This document shows, piece by piece, positions 45,921 to 58,310 of a stretch of DNA of 64,000 bases; position 1 is the first letter of the stretch; each line of letters opens with the position of its first letter. Under the pieces are notes generated by a model. That model did no database searches and was not told the DNA's origin. It saw nothing but the letters and a program-made list of their open reading frames with translations. The position numbers were made by a program, and so were the translations under genes. The stretch spans positions 196,141,304 through 196,205,303 of the forward strand of contig OZ005648.1 of NCBI GenBank assembly GCA_963930645.1, read 5' to 3'. The stretch comes from Salticus scenicus. Its lineage: Eukaryota > Arthropoda > Arachnida > Araneae > Salticidae.

Positions 45921-46005
45921 TAATTTATTCGAATTCTTCCAAAATTCTTGTAACATCATTTCTAGCCAAACTGTCAATGGTTTTAATTAATTGATTGAAA
46001 TCATG

Positions 46006-46009
<4 letters not shown>

Positions 46010-46051
<42 letters not shown>
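46010..46051. repeat. (AT)n microsatellite
   Basis: About 42 bp of AT. Confidence 0.95.
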
Positions 46052-46052
<1 letters not shown>

Positions 46053-46873
46053 CATTTAATTAAAATCAAAGTTTTATATTCATTTTAATATAAGTCATGT
46101 TCAACAAAAAAAATTATCTTTTTTAAGTAATTTTATTTATATGTAAGAAATGGATATAATTCAAGCCCACCTAACTTTGTTTTAAGAAATGGTAACTATT
46201 TTTAAGATAGAATTGATATGTTTGAACTTTTTCTTTCAATTACTTGAATTTTCATAGTATGATTTTTTTTTCAATAATATTTATATTTAAAAGTAATGTG
46301 AAAGACTAGTAATCCACATTTCTATTGGAAGGTATATAAATCTACAAATCTTTTTTTTTTTTTTTTTTTTTTTTTAATATTTTTAAGCTTTAATTCAAAT
46401 CATCAAAGTATACTGATATAAAATATGCAATACTTGTAAAAAAAATATATATATATATTTTTTTTTTTTTCCTTTAAACAAATCCCAAACAATAAAAAGT
46501 GGTATCATTATTCTACATATTAAAAGAAATTTATGTTCTGTTTTTAATATATATATATAAGGATATTTTTAGCTTAAAATATTAAACCTATGAATTCCAC
46601 TTTTTATAAATAACAAAAAATAAATTATTTAAACATAAAAACATTTTTAAAGAAAAAATATCAGGTTTTTCTTTTTTTTTTTTTTTTTTTTCTTTTTTTT
46701 TGTGTGTGTGTGTAAAGCACATTATTTTTGAAATATTCTTTCGATTTTTCATTTTTAGATAAACTTGCATTTAAAAGATATCTTTCATATTATAATACAT
46801 TTTTAAGTAACACCCTTGAATGGAGAATATAGAAGAATCAAAATTATGTGATATATAAAATTCAAATGCATAC
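46052..46873. other. Intron 1 sequence next to exon 1
   Basis: Poly-T tracts at 46351-46375 and 46670-46700 with a (TG)n at 46701-46713. No other feature. Confidence 0.6.
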
Positions 46874-47581
46874 GTTAGTTCCTAACTTTCTTTTTGTAAC
46901 TGGAATTGGGCAATCACCAAAAGGTATCTTCGTTGGAAGAGGCAATTCTTGCCATGAAGGACATGCATTTTCTGGAAGAGCAAGTCTCTCATCCCCAAAG
47001 TTATCCAAAATGTCCTTCTTTGGTCGCGAGAGATATTCTAGTCTGCTAGATACCGTCTGTACAGAAGTAAGCTTTTGTTCTTTTATCTTGCTATTATTAG
47101 ATACTGCAGCATCTTCATCAATAATGGGAATTATGTCCTCCTTTTCTTCTTTATCATCTTCGACCTCCCCATCATTTTCTTTCTTTATATCAGAAATAGA
47201 TATGGTATGCTTTTGTTCTTTTATCTTGCTATTATTAGATACTGCAGCATCTTCATCAAGAATGGGAATTACGTCCTCTTTTTCTTCTTTATCACCTTCG
47301 ACCTCCCCATCATTTTCTTTCTTTATATCAGAAATAGATACGGTATGTTTTTCTTCTCCTTCATTGTCTTCAGCTTCCGCATCAGCTTCAACTCCTTCCT
47401 TGGAATCAAATGATACGTCTTTTTTCGTTACCGTATCCTTTTCGACTTCAGCACCATTATTTTCATGAATAAGTGACCCTTTGTGATCTTGATCTATTTT
47501 TTCTTCTTTCTTATACTCCTCAACCAAATTTTCTTTCGTGGGAAATTCCTTATTAGTTGCGTTTTCAGTTTCTGAATCCAT
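46874..47581 (-). CDS. FSIP2-like gene, exon 1 (start codon)
   Basis: First coding exon, residues 1-236, starting at the ATG at 47581-47579. The segment is very rich in Glu, Lys and Asp and probably disordered. Residues 78-123 and 124-169 form a near-identical 46-residue tandem duplication, matching a 138 bp DNA repeat. The end of the exon turns less charged, with Trp210 followed by ELPLPTKIP at 212-220; this resembles the conserved start of FSIP2 (a proline/leucine motif before the HDP-LK block), from memory and not by search. The exon ends in phase 0 at a GTATGC donor (46873-46868), and the next exon also begins in phase 0. FSIP2 in vertebrates is a large sperm fibrous-sheath protein that binds anchoring proteins; the same role here is inference. 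A long plus-strand open frame over this exon is a shadow. No TATA box was identified upstream. Confidence 0.8.
47073..47348 (-). repeat. 138 bp tandem duplication inside exon 1
   Basis: Copies 47073-47210 and 47211-47348 differ at only a handful of bases and give the 46-residue protein repeat. The length is a multiple of three, so the frame is kept. Confidence 0.93.
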
Positions 47582-48313
47582 CAAATGTATTTTACGAAAG
47601 ATTTTATGTTATTGATAAAGGGAACTTGACTTTATTGCAATTACTTATGTTATTTTAAATGTAAGTTATTAATTTCTTTTTGTATTATTACGTTTCAATT
47701 GTTGCATTATTATGCTCTACATTTCCAATGATTAGTTCGGTTTTCTGTAACAATTGAAAACTAATGAATAAAAGTATTGTTCAAAAAGGTTAAATAATGA
47801 GATATTGTTGTTTTTGAAAATCTCATTGTTCATCTTACACAAATAAAAAATTTCAAAAATCGATTTACATAAAAAGTAGTTAATTAGGAGTTTGAAGAAA
47901 CCTAGTTTAACAATACTCAAAATAAACATATATGTTTTCTGTTAAAAAATGTGGTCGAGTGCCCTTAACAGGAGATATTACTCTACTTTTTAAAGATTTG
48001 AATATTTTTAGTTGAATTTTCCCTGTTAGCCTTTTTTCACAAATTTATGATCTTTAAAATGCTAAAATATCTACAAAAATTTAAGAAAAGACTTTTTTTT
48101 TGTTTTGTTTTGTTTTTTTGTTTATTTTTAATAGAACCTACTTAAAGGAATTGGTGATATATTTTGAAAGTTATTTCTGAGAAAAAAAAATTAAAAAGTA
48201 CATGACAATGTTTTAAAAAAAAAAAAGGTTTTTCTTATGCTTTTTTTTTTTTTAAGATATTGCAAAATCCATCTCTAACTCTATTAAGTGAGTTCTAATA
48301 AACATAATATGTA
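47582..48313. other. Upstream region of the FSIP2-like gene
   Basis: Should contain the promoter and 5' UTR if exon 1 is first. AT-rich; no TATA box, initiator or CpG-type feature stands out. Confidence 0.4.
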
Positions 48314-48587
48314 CACTGTAAAGAATAGGTTCTTAAAAATAAGTATATATTGCCTCAAAACAGCTCCGAAACAATATATGCTTAAATTTAAAACCCATGT
48401 ACTCATTTTTGAATACATTGACATGTCAAACATAGGGATATTGGAATTCTTATTGGTCAACCCCATTTTTGAGCAAGTCAATATAACTCAAAGATGAGTA
48501 CATGGGTTTTCAAATTTAAGTGTATATTGTTTCGGGGCTATTTTGAGACAATATATACTTATTTTTAAGAACGTATTTTTTATAGTG
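48314..48587. mobile_element. 274 bp palindromic MITE with CACTG ends, TA-flanked
   Basis: Left TA|CACTGTAAAGAATAGG, right TTTTTTATAGTG|TA. Interior words AGCTCCGAAACAATATATGC and ACCCATGTACTCATTTTTGA pair with their complements. TA duplication and CACTG ends suggest a Tc1/mariner-mobilised element. Full-length single version of the 44 kb element. Confidence 0.85.
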
Positions 48588-48984
48588 TATATATATTAAG
48601 TCTTTTCTTAAATATCTGTAGAAATTTTAGCATTTTGAAGATCACGATTTCTTGAAAATATGGAAACTGAGAAAACGTAATTTAAAGATTTCAAATCTGT
48701 AAAAAAAAACGTATCGAAAACCATAAAAATATTTACCTAAATATATATTTTATTGAACAAATCTAATATAGTTCAATTTATAAATATTAAATGGAAATAC
48801 GAGTTTTTTCTATGAAAACTTCAGTGACGCCAAAAGTCAAAGTTTCTAAATCTCCTTAAGACATTAAAGGCCTGGTAGTTTGCATAAAATCTACATTATT
48901 AAAATACACTTTTTAAATTTAAATTTTTTTTTTATTCTGATTACATTTATCTAAGAATCTCAATTGTAGTACATCTAAAACAAA

Positions 48985-49026
<42 letters not shown>

Positions 49027-49585
49027 TATAGATATTAGTTACAGAAATGAGATAAGACGGGAGTAAATCATAATAGGTATTGAAATTTGAGACACATATA
49101 GGCTTAAACTTTTATATAAAATAATAAGATATTTAAATGCTCTTTTTTCTTTTACAATTTTTTCTGACTGCATTTAATGTTAACTAATTTTGACAGAATC
49201 CTAAGTACGAATTCGAATCATAGTACTTATATTAATAACATAAAAAGATTAGGTATTTAAATTTTAAAATTAGTGTTACTATCTAAAATATTATACTAAA
49301 ACTTGTTTTGAAAACATGAATATTTCATTGTTTAAGTGGACAGTAATACACTTAAAATGAAAACTTCAAAAGGATATATAACATGTTCTAAAACAGTTTC
49401 AAAATTTGTGCACAATGCAATACTGAATTTAAGCTTCCTAAGAACACTATAAAAGTTAAGTATTTTTCGAAATACAATATATTCCTTCGTCAGATGTTAA
49501 AACACGCCCTACCTCTAGAAAAGAAAAAGGAGGGAAAGAATTTCTAATAATATGCGTTCAGAAAGTAAAAAAGAAAGAATGCATT
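48588..49585. other. AT-rich intergenic stretch
   Basis: An (AT)n run of about 36 bp lies at 48988-49023. No exon or other element recognised. Confidence 0.6.
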
Positions 49586-50059
49586 CACTGAGAAAAAATT
49601 CTGTAAATGACATCTAGAATCTAAATTGTGGCTGTAGAAAAAATAGTTCCATGTCATCGTTATAAATTCTAGACTCTTGGAAAGCCAGTTCTAGATGCCC
49701 CTATTAGAATTCTAGAGCGTTTGCTTATATTCTGGAGGGTAAAGTTATTTAAAAATCTCTGCAAATAAATGAGCCTACAACAGGCGGGTTTCTGCAACTA
49801 TAATCTTGGTTTATTACCAAATTCTACAAAATCAAGCTAGAATTTCTTGCAATACAAATGATTCAGAATATTGAGAGTACTCAGAATGTTGTTTCACCGT
49901 CTAGAAATGTGTACACTAGAAATTCTCGATAATTTCGTCTATTCAGTTTATTGGCGTGCCTTATGCACATAGCTCGGAAATCTATATTTCTAGTTAAGGG
50001 ATTTAGAAAATGGCCTCTTATTCATTCTAGAGAAAGACGGTATATTTTTTTTCTCAGTG
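49586..50059. mobile_element. Inverted-end element, CACTGAGAAAAAA ends
   Basis: 474 bp. Left CACTGAGAAAAAATTCTG, right the inverse of CACTGAGAAAAAAAATATAC. The interior is dotted with TCTAGAAT-type words in both orientations. No target duplication is clear. Confidence 0.6.
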
Positions 50060-51729
50060 TCAAGTTCACATATTTTATTTAATGAAAAAACATTCTTTTC
50101 TTCTATTTTACCTTTTATTTATTTATTTTTTTTTTCCAAGATTCCCTCAAATATTATTTTTATTTTATTAAACCATTTTATTTCAAAATTACAAAGTATA
50201 ATGTAGAGTATGATTAATGAAACCAAATTATTCAATAAAAACGAATAAATTTATTTGAAATACAAAAGACTTTAGTACACTGTAAAAAACAAATTGAGAT
50301 AGTATTATTCATGTAGACATAGCAGTTTTAAAAAGACTCTAAAACATTTCAACGAAACACCAAATAAAATATTTACTGCTATAATGTGTGTTTAACGATA
50401 ATATCATTCGCATCTCAAAAAAAAAAAAAAAAAAAAGAAGAAGAAGAAGAAGAAAGAAAGAAAAAAGAAAAGAAAATTACACTAGAGTAAGAGCATTTAT
50501 GAATCGTAACTTAATACTTTTCTATCGTCAATGAAACAACCCCTACCTTAAATATAACAGATGGATCTCACAAATGAAACCTTTTAAGCGAATTTTGTTT
50601 TTTACTAAAAGCACTCACTAAGGAAAGTGAAATTAAAAACATCGGGACTTTCTATCCTCAACGGGAAAGTTATTCATTCAGGTGCTTGGAGATATAAGTA
50701 GATTGAGAAACTGCGTTCGTAAAAACAGTAAACGTTGAGCCTTTAATTTATTATTTGAAAGAATAACATCAAGGTATGATATGATTTACTCTTGCATTTT
50801 AAACTAGAAATGTCACTTTCAAATTTTTTTTATACCTTTTTAAAAGGAAAATGTAGTTGAAATTTATCATTTCATTTCCCTGCGTGGATTTAATAAATGA
50901 TGATTTTTTTAAATGCCTATTGGGAGATAAATACCTTAGACATTTTAACAGATAGTTCCATTTACATTTAAAAAGCATATTCATTCAATTCTCAGTTGCT
51001 TATACGAACGTATGGTGTAGCTAAATAAGTAATGTAAAGTTTAATATGTATATATAACTTTATTATATAATGGTTTAAATGGTGATGTTTATATAATAAC
51101 ATTTATCTCATCTTTTTAAATAAAAGATTAATACTTTAACCAATATTGATACTTTTTAAACTACAAAATACAGCCGAATCCTTATTTTATGTTTCTGTGG
51201 TTTATGTTTCATATGCGTTCTGACAAGAAATTCACATTTAAAATTTTTTAATAAATACTAATATTCGTTTTCCAAGTTTTTCCATTTTAATTCATGACAT
51301 ATTCCTGATATTACACTTTATTTTATTTTATTTATTTATTTATTTATTTATTGAAATGCTTAAACTTTAATTAAAAAGTAAATAGATAAAATTTTTTCAA
51401 AAAATTTTGATTTCTTAGAACTAAAAACTAATTTCAGATGAAAATTCCTTTAATTGAGATAATTTCACATATTGCTACAAGTATTATTATTCGAATATTA
51501 TTTCGATGTATTTGTCTGTTTATATGTCCCTACATAACTTATTGACAATTACGTAGCTATAGCGCTACATTAAACTCACTTAATCACTGAATCAAATCTG
51601 TTTAACTTTTAATATATATACTTCCATTGACAAATGTAGAAATTCAGATTCTTCACCATATTTTTCTGACAGGTACAATATGTCTAATGCTTAAAAGGTA
51701 GTGTAAAAACTTCGAATTCGTGACATCTA
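50060..51729. other. Intergenic stretch with microsatellites
   Basis: Poly-A then (AAG)n at 50417-50470, and (TTTA)n at 51322-51352. 50278-50300 has an isolated CACTGTAAAAAAC word like the TIRs at 48.3 and 51.7 kb. No gene seen. Confidence 0.6.
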
Positions 51730-52224
51730 CACTGTAAATACAAGTGTCTGAAATTCAGACAAAATTGTGTCTGAAACGGGTGTTTAATTTTAAGATGCTA
51801 AAAAGTGTCGTAAAAGGCACATCGTTTCACACTCGAAACGTCTGAAATTCCGCCATCTTTGATCCTGTCTGAAGTGAATATTTTTCATAAATAAAAAGAT
51901 GCGTTTTATACTGTTTACCTGTGAGAAAGAGAGTTTAGAATCTCCTAGAGTATAGAATATATATATTAATAATTTTTACAATAATAGTCCCCGTTGCTCC
52001 CGGCGGGAATCGAACTGATAACCAATGGATTCAAAGTCGAGTGTCTTCCCAATCAAGCCATCGGTGCTCACGCTGCACTCTGCTTGTATAACGAAATGTA
52101 TTCTAGTATCCGTAAAACAAATTCAAGTTTTATGTCTTTGCAATAAAACTGTTCATAAGAAGTAAAGCTTAATACATATTATCTTAAATTTCATGTGTAG
52201 AGGTGTAGAGGTGTAGAGGTTTAG

Positions 52225-52256
<32 letters not shown>

Positions 52257-53061
52257 GTAAAATGCGTAATAAATATGAAAAAATAGTAACCTATGGATTT
52301 TAAACGATTTTTTTATTTATTTATTTATTTTTATTTATTTATTTATTTTTTTTTAACTGGTATTTGCAAGAAAACAAACTATATACATGAAACCAAAGAA
52401 AAAAAAAATGCTCTTTTACATTTTGAACTGTAGGGAAACAAAATAATTTTTAAAACGCGAAAAAAAAATCAATTATGCACAATTTTTTTAAGATTGTTTA
52501 GCTACGAATTCGCTTTCTTAGCTACGAGTTACATGCTTCGTTTATCTTAATATTTTTTTGATTTATTACATGTGAGAATCTTAAATAAAAATTAACTTTG
52601 TTTTTTAATTTTTAACAGAATAAGATCCGTGTCAAAGTATTCTTAATAAGTTAACTACTTATATTACATAAAATAATGTCAAATTTATTTGTTTAAAAAA
52701 ATGTTAAAACAGGATATGCATGCTGCTTAAAGTAGATTCCATATGGAAAATTTGTTAAGTGATACAAATGTCTGAATTTCTAAGTGTCTGAAATTTGTAA
52801 TATCTGAATTTTTAAGTGCGTAAATTGTAAAATGTCTGAAATTTTATGTGTCTGAAAATGTTATATGTCTTAATTCAGACATATCGACCTTATTAAGACA
52901 CTTATCTGAGCTCATTTATAAAAAAAACACTTACGTGTCTTAATTTAAGACAGCATATGCGTCTGAAATTTTGCATGCGTAAGTGTTTCAGACATTTATG
53001 TGTCTGAATTGACATTTCAGCCACACTTCTGTCTGAATTTAAGACGCTTCTATTTACAGTG
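51730..53061. mobile_element. 1.33 kb TIR element with repeated TGTCTGAA words
   Basis: Left TA|CACTGTAAATACAAGTGTCT, then GAAATTCAGAC; right, inverted, CACTGTAAATAGAAGCGTCT, then TAAATTCAGAC, followed by TA. TGTCTGAAATT and variants recur many times in the last 300 bp, in both directions. It contains a tRNA-like segment, a T run of about 28 (52229-52256) and no transposase. Non-autonomous Tc1/mariner-type element. Confidence 0.85.
51988..52072 (-). pseudogene. tRNA-like sequence inside the 51.7 kb TIR element
   Basis: On the minus strand GATGGCTTGATTGGGAAGAC, then CGACTTTGAATCC, then CAGTTCGATTCCCGCC: A- and B-box-like regions and TTG in the anticodon position. Stems pair poorly, so a tRNA pseudogene or SINE piece. 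Confidence 0.5.
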
Positions 53062-53063
53062 TA

Positions 53064-54101
53064 GGAAAATGATTCTAAGAAATTAAATTTCATAAATTTA
53101 TATTTCTTCCATCATCTTGAAGATGGTATAGGGTTATCAAGTAAATTACAAATATTCCCTATAAAAAATAATTTTTCATTTTTAAAAACACGCAAAAAAA
53201 TAAATAAATAAATAAACATTAATATTAATATGATATATAAACGGGCTTTTTAAATGCATTTTTAAGTATGTTTTTCAATTTTATTTGATGTATAAAAGTA
53301 AAGATAAACATCGAATATTTATTATTGAAAATAATGTTTCATGTTGTATTATATATATATATATATATGTATGTGTATAGATATATATAGATTAGATATG
53401 TTCTAGAGAATCCTTATATGTTGCAGTATAATGGATATATTTGATATTAGTATGTTTTATTATATTTTTAGATGCACCAAACATTAAATTTTTAAAAATA
53501 AACGCTATCTTTTTCATACAGAAAATTGTGCATTTGAAATTTAGGAAACTTACAAGGCTATATACAAAAAAAAAAAAAAAAAAAAAGAAAAAGAAAGAAA
53601 AGAAAGAAAGAAAGTGGTACAATACAAAAGAATTCATTTATACTACTGTCTTTGAACAATTTTTTTTTTTTTTTTTTTTTTTTTGTACAAAATTTGGTTC
53701 AACGTCTTTAATTGTGCTTTAGCTTTTTCCTTCAGAACTATATTTAATTAAACTTGAGGTGTACATGAAATTTACATCATATAAAGGGATGTGCACTGGT
53801 CTTTTGAAATAAATTTTAGTTAGATTTAGCACTAAATAATTCATTCCAAGAATGTTCAAAAAAACTTTTCATGCAGCAAAAATCGTGGTATGAAACTCTC
53901 TTTAATCGTAAAGGATTTTATTTTGTTTTCTTACATCAGGATTACACACCTGCCAGCATTTTATTAATATTCTGTAGCACAGTTTGTAACCGCCTTTTTT
54001 TACCTCCGTATTTTTATTTTTATTTTATTTTTTATTTATTTATTTTTAAGGGTTTTTTTCTGTAAGTTTAATCGTAATTACATTTAGAGAAATTTTATCT
54101 C

Positions 54102-54132
<31 letters not shown>

Positions 54133-54286
54133 TATATATATATGGTGTGGAAAATAGGCGCGTACTATCAATACTGCGGAATATTATTTAGAATGTTAAC
54201 CGGATGCAATATGATAACAGGAATTGTGGGGAAACACGGGCTTACTTACTAACATTTTAAAATTGTAAATCAGATTTATGATCGCT

Positions 54287-54323
<37 letters not shown>

Positions 54324-54853
54324 AATGTGGCTTATTATTTTTCTACAATTAAATAAAGTAAAAATTTCTATATAAAATTTCCGCTGTGATATCTCACGCT
54401 GAAATCGGGAGAATTGGCGATTATGCATAGCTACTAAATCAAGTTATATGTTTATGTAATATGAACAGAGGGTGACAATTTCATGCTTGCATTATTATGT
54501 ATCGAAATGAATTTTATTTACTTGAGATAGTTTGAAAGGTATTTAAAAACATTTTCGAAGATTTAGGAATTTCCAGTATATTATAGTTATTATGATGCAG
54601 TATATTATTAATTACACTTAACAAAGAATTATTTTAAATTTTCACCATTTTAATTTTTCATTCAAAAGATAAACGATTTCTTTTTATATTGCCTAAATAA
54701 TTATACCTAAACACGATTTTTTTCCCCTCAGTTAATAGTAAAAATAACAGCATTTAAAACTTAATTAAAAATGTCATAAGAAGTTAAATATTTTGATAAA
54801 GAATTCGTAAAATTATTTTTATGTTTTATACTTTGAATTTAATAGAATCTTTT

Positions 54854-54905
<52 letters not shown>

Positions 54906-57075
54906 CTTTTTAAATAAAATTATTATTATTTTTTTAACATTTTCTTTTTAATTTCGACGAGCATTTCTTGAATAACATAATTCTAACTTGACAAAGCACT
55001 GAACTGCACAATGACATCAAATTCTAAGGCTCTTTAAAACTCCTTTTCATTTAACTAAGGTGAAGTGAACAAGATAATTTTTGCTAAGAAAACATAGTTT
55101 AGTTAATGCCTGTTTCAAGATAAGGAGAGTCTCTTGTTTTATCAATCTCAGTTTTCCACGTGATTAATCCCATTGTATAGTAAGTTTCATTTTCATCTTT
55201 TATATACTTTTAAGATTAAAACTGAAATCCATGAATTTATGCTTTAATATAAATATTCAAACTGACGATAAAATTAATAAGATGTCAGTTTGTTGAATAC
55301 ACACTGATAAAAATTAATCTTTGGAAAATATTGTGTTCAAAATAATTAAGACTTTTTTCAAATAATAAAACGTTTATTTTGCATATTTTATGTTATATGT
55401 AAAGATTAACAAAAGCAAATGTATAAAATTAAAAACATGAAGTTTAATAAAAAGGGTTATCAATAAAACCGGTATCAGTTAAATAAATCTGTTTTAAATT
55501 CTTTGTAAGCAGGGATACTTTTTACAGCATTTAGTGCTCTTGTAAAAAACTAGTGCAAAATCTGAACATGGCATGTACAGAAATTTTTACAAAAATCTTC
55601 GAAATTATAAATCTATCAAAATATTTTAGTTGCACATTGTGGAAATAAACATTGGGAAATTTTACATTATGTAGTTAAACAGTTATTAACCTTTACGATC
55701 TGTCTTTAAAAAATGTCTCAAATCATTTTCTCGTTTAATTTTCTGTACAATACATAGGTAACAGAAATTCAAATTTTAATATTAATTTTACTATCAAAGT
55801 TCAGAATACTTTTATTATTTATTCTCATTATTAATTTTGAAATGTTAATTACTATAGTTTACTAATCGTTAAATGAGACAATGAAAATTATCAATATTAA
55901 TGTATACAAAATTTTATTCAACATAATTTCGAAAAAACTGGAAAACATACATATTTGGTAAGAAAAACAAATTATCCCAATTATCCCCATCCTAAATTAT
56001 TAAAAATCTAAATTTTTAATAAGTCCAAAATACAATCAAAATTCATAACAATTTTAACTAATTATTAGCCCTTCTTAAATCACGTGGTTTGTTATTTATT
56101 TTATAGGAAATATGATTTTTTATCCACAGTCTGGGACGCCGCATCCAGAAAAAAGAAATGCGCTCAGATGCCACGTTTGCGCCCTTAGAACCTTACATTA
56201 ATATTTAACTATCAAAAAACATTTTTTACTCGGGGATTGTGAGCATAGTACATATAGTACATGTTTAATAAAGAAAAGGTGTGTATAACTTTTCTTAAAA
56301 GCGTTTATCACTGAGGGAGGGGGCGGGGTTGTTAATATTACTGCACTTAACAAAATCCTGAAAATCTCATTCGTCATCGAATAAGCAAAGCCATTGAAAG
56401 CAAACACTTGTCCGTCAAGACAATGAAAATTTACATTGCGCAATTTCGACTTATATCTCATAATTCATCTGAAAACGATTGTAAAGCCCTTTAAACCAGT
56501 TAATTATGCTAATTACGTTCTACGCGAAACAAGGTATTTCACATCTGAATAATGTATGCTAATTTTTTATGTTGTGCAGATTATACTACTTTTGAAATAT
56601 GCTTTAAAGTAAAATCTCCCATAAACTCTAATGTGTCGGAATTATTTTCCGAGATCCTCTTCATGAACAAAAAAGCACTATTTATGTTATTTGCAATAAA
56701 GAAAGAACCATAATAAACCTGAATAACATATCAGAAGTATTCTAAAATAATTTACTGAATAAATGAACGGAAAGACCTACGAACCAAAAATCACAAACCC
56801 TTTTTGACTTTTTTAGATTGTTCAAAATCTTAACCCGCAGTGCACGGGTGGGGAAAAGAGACTATTTTCTTTCAATATTTGAATGGTTACAATATAACAC
56901 CCACAAAATAAAATCACACAATAAAAATACGAAGTATAAAATTTTATGTTCATTATAATTTTTTTTTTTCACAGAATATATAAACTGTTTCTCTTACATT
57001 CTAGGAAATAAAATGGATCTCACAGACCCAACCCGTGTACTGGCGGGTTAAAAGAACTAAAAATGCACTTCGCAA
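53064..57075. other. Long AT-rich intergenic stretch
   Basis: Poly-A/T tracts at 53567-53587, 53660-53684, 54102-54130 and 54290-54319, and (AT)n at 54857-54900. The less AT-rich 56110-56460 has an 87-codon minus open frame with no recognisable domain. No RNA gene or clear transposon seen. Confidence 0.5.
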
Positions 57076-57079
57076 AATT

Positions 57080-57582
57080 TTCACGTATATATGGAGGTAT
57101 TTTTATTTTGCAACAAAAATATTGAAAAATTTTGCCTTTATGCGAGATTTACTTACAAAAAATTCTTAATAGGCGTGCAGAAACATATTTTGTTTTCATA
57201 ATTCTGAAACTAATCAATGTTCTAAAATAGCCGATACATATCATTTTAGGTTGTGTACATACTTTAATAATTGCCAATTGTTGTTCCATTGCATCCAGCC
57301 ATTTTTACGTAATATCCCGACAAACTCCCATTTAACCACCTCCACAGATAGAAAATATTTTGGACATTTTTAGCTGAAACGAGAAAATATCCCAATATAT
57401 TTCTATTCTGTAAGTTTTACTAAAAAGTCTGCGCTTGTGTTTGCAAACGCTTTCCGCCATATATCTTTATCTAACTGAAATTTTGAAATAGTCCATATAC
57501 CATATGTATAATTTTGGACAAAGAAAAGCATTCTTGATACGAACATTCACACCCACAGAAAATATTCTGAAGACATTTGCAG

Positions 57583-57635
<53 letters not shown>

Positions 57636-58310
57636 TTTTTTTCAAACGTAAAGATATTGCATTTTTTTTTTTTTTTTCATTCTACGCTTTTTACTGACAA
57701 AGACTTATTGAGTATACGCAAGAGTTTTTCGCCCATATCTCCATATCTAATTAAAATTTTGAAATGTTCGATAGATATTTGTTAATGTTCGGTACAGGCC
57801 TAAACATCTGCTAAGTTTTATTGAATTCTACTCTGCTGTTTTCACGTGATATCCGGACAAATACATAAACGTTCTAGAGATTTAGATTCCCCTTAGACAA
57901 AAAATATTCTGAAAGCATATTTGGTAACTGAAATGTAAAGGCATAGCAAAATGTTTTCCATTCTACGCTTTTTACTACCAAAAGCCTTGTTTCACGTACA
58001 GAAGCGTTTTTTGTCCATATCTGTAAATCTAATTAAAAATTTAAAATATTCGACAGAAATGATTTTAAGTTATGTACGGTAATAATCTTTTGACTTTCAC
58101 TAATCAATGACTTTGTTAAATGTCACTGAATTTCATCCAGGCGTTTTCACGTAATACCCGGACGAAAATACCGTTACAGATATACACAATCACGCAACTG
58201 TACACAAGCAGAGAATATTTTGAAGACATTTTTGGCTTTCCTGATGTCTGAACGTGAAGATATCTCAAACTCTTTCAATTCTGGGCACCTTACAGACAAA
58301 AATCTGATTT
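57080..58310 (+). repeat. Diverged tandem array, about 300 bp x 4
   Basis: CATTCTACGCTTTTTACT-like words at about 57402, 57678, 57960 and 58278; CAGAAAATATTCTGAAGACA-like words at 57349, 57555, 57900 and 58207; CACGTAATA-CCGGACAAA-like words before each. Spacing is 206-345 bp because some units carry deletions or an AT/T-run insertion (57583-57675). Confidence 0.75.

Noticed and set aside
46848..47468. 206-residue plus-strand open frame, Ser/Phe-rich
   Set aside because: It is the antisense of FSIP2-like exon 1; its repeats mirror the exon duplication and it has no domain of its own.
50278..50305. CACTGTAAAAAAC as the left end of another TA element
   Set aside because: No inverted partner found within a few kilobases; kept only as an isolated word.
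56198..56461. 87-residue minus-strand open frame in a less AT-rich patch
   Set aside because: No domain, no splice signals of note and no neighbouring exon.
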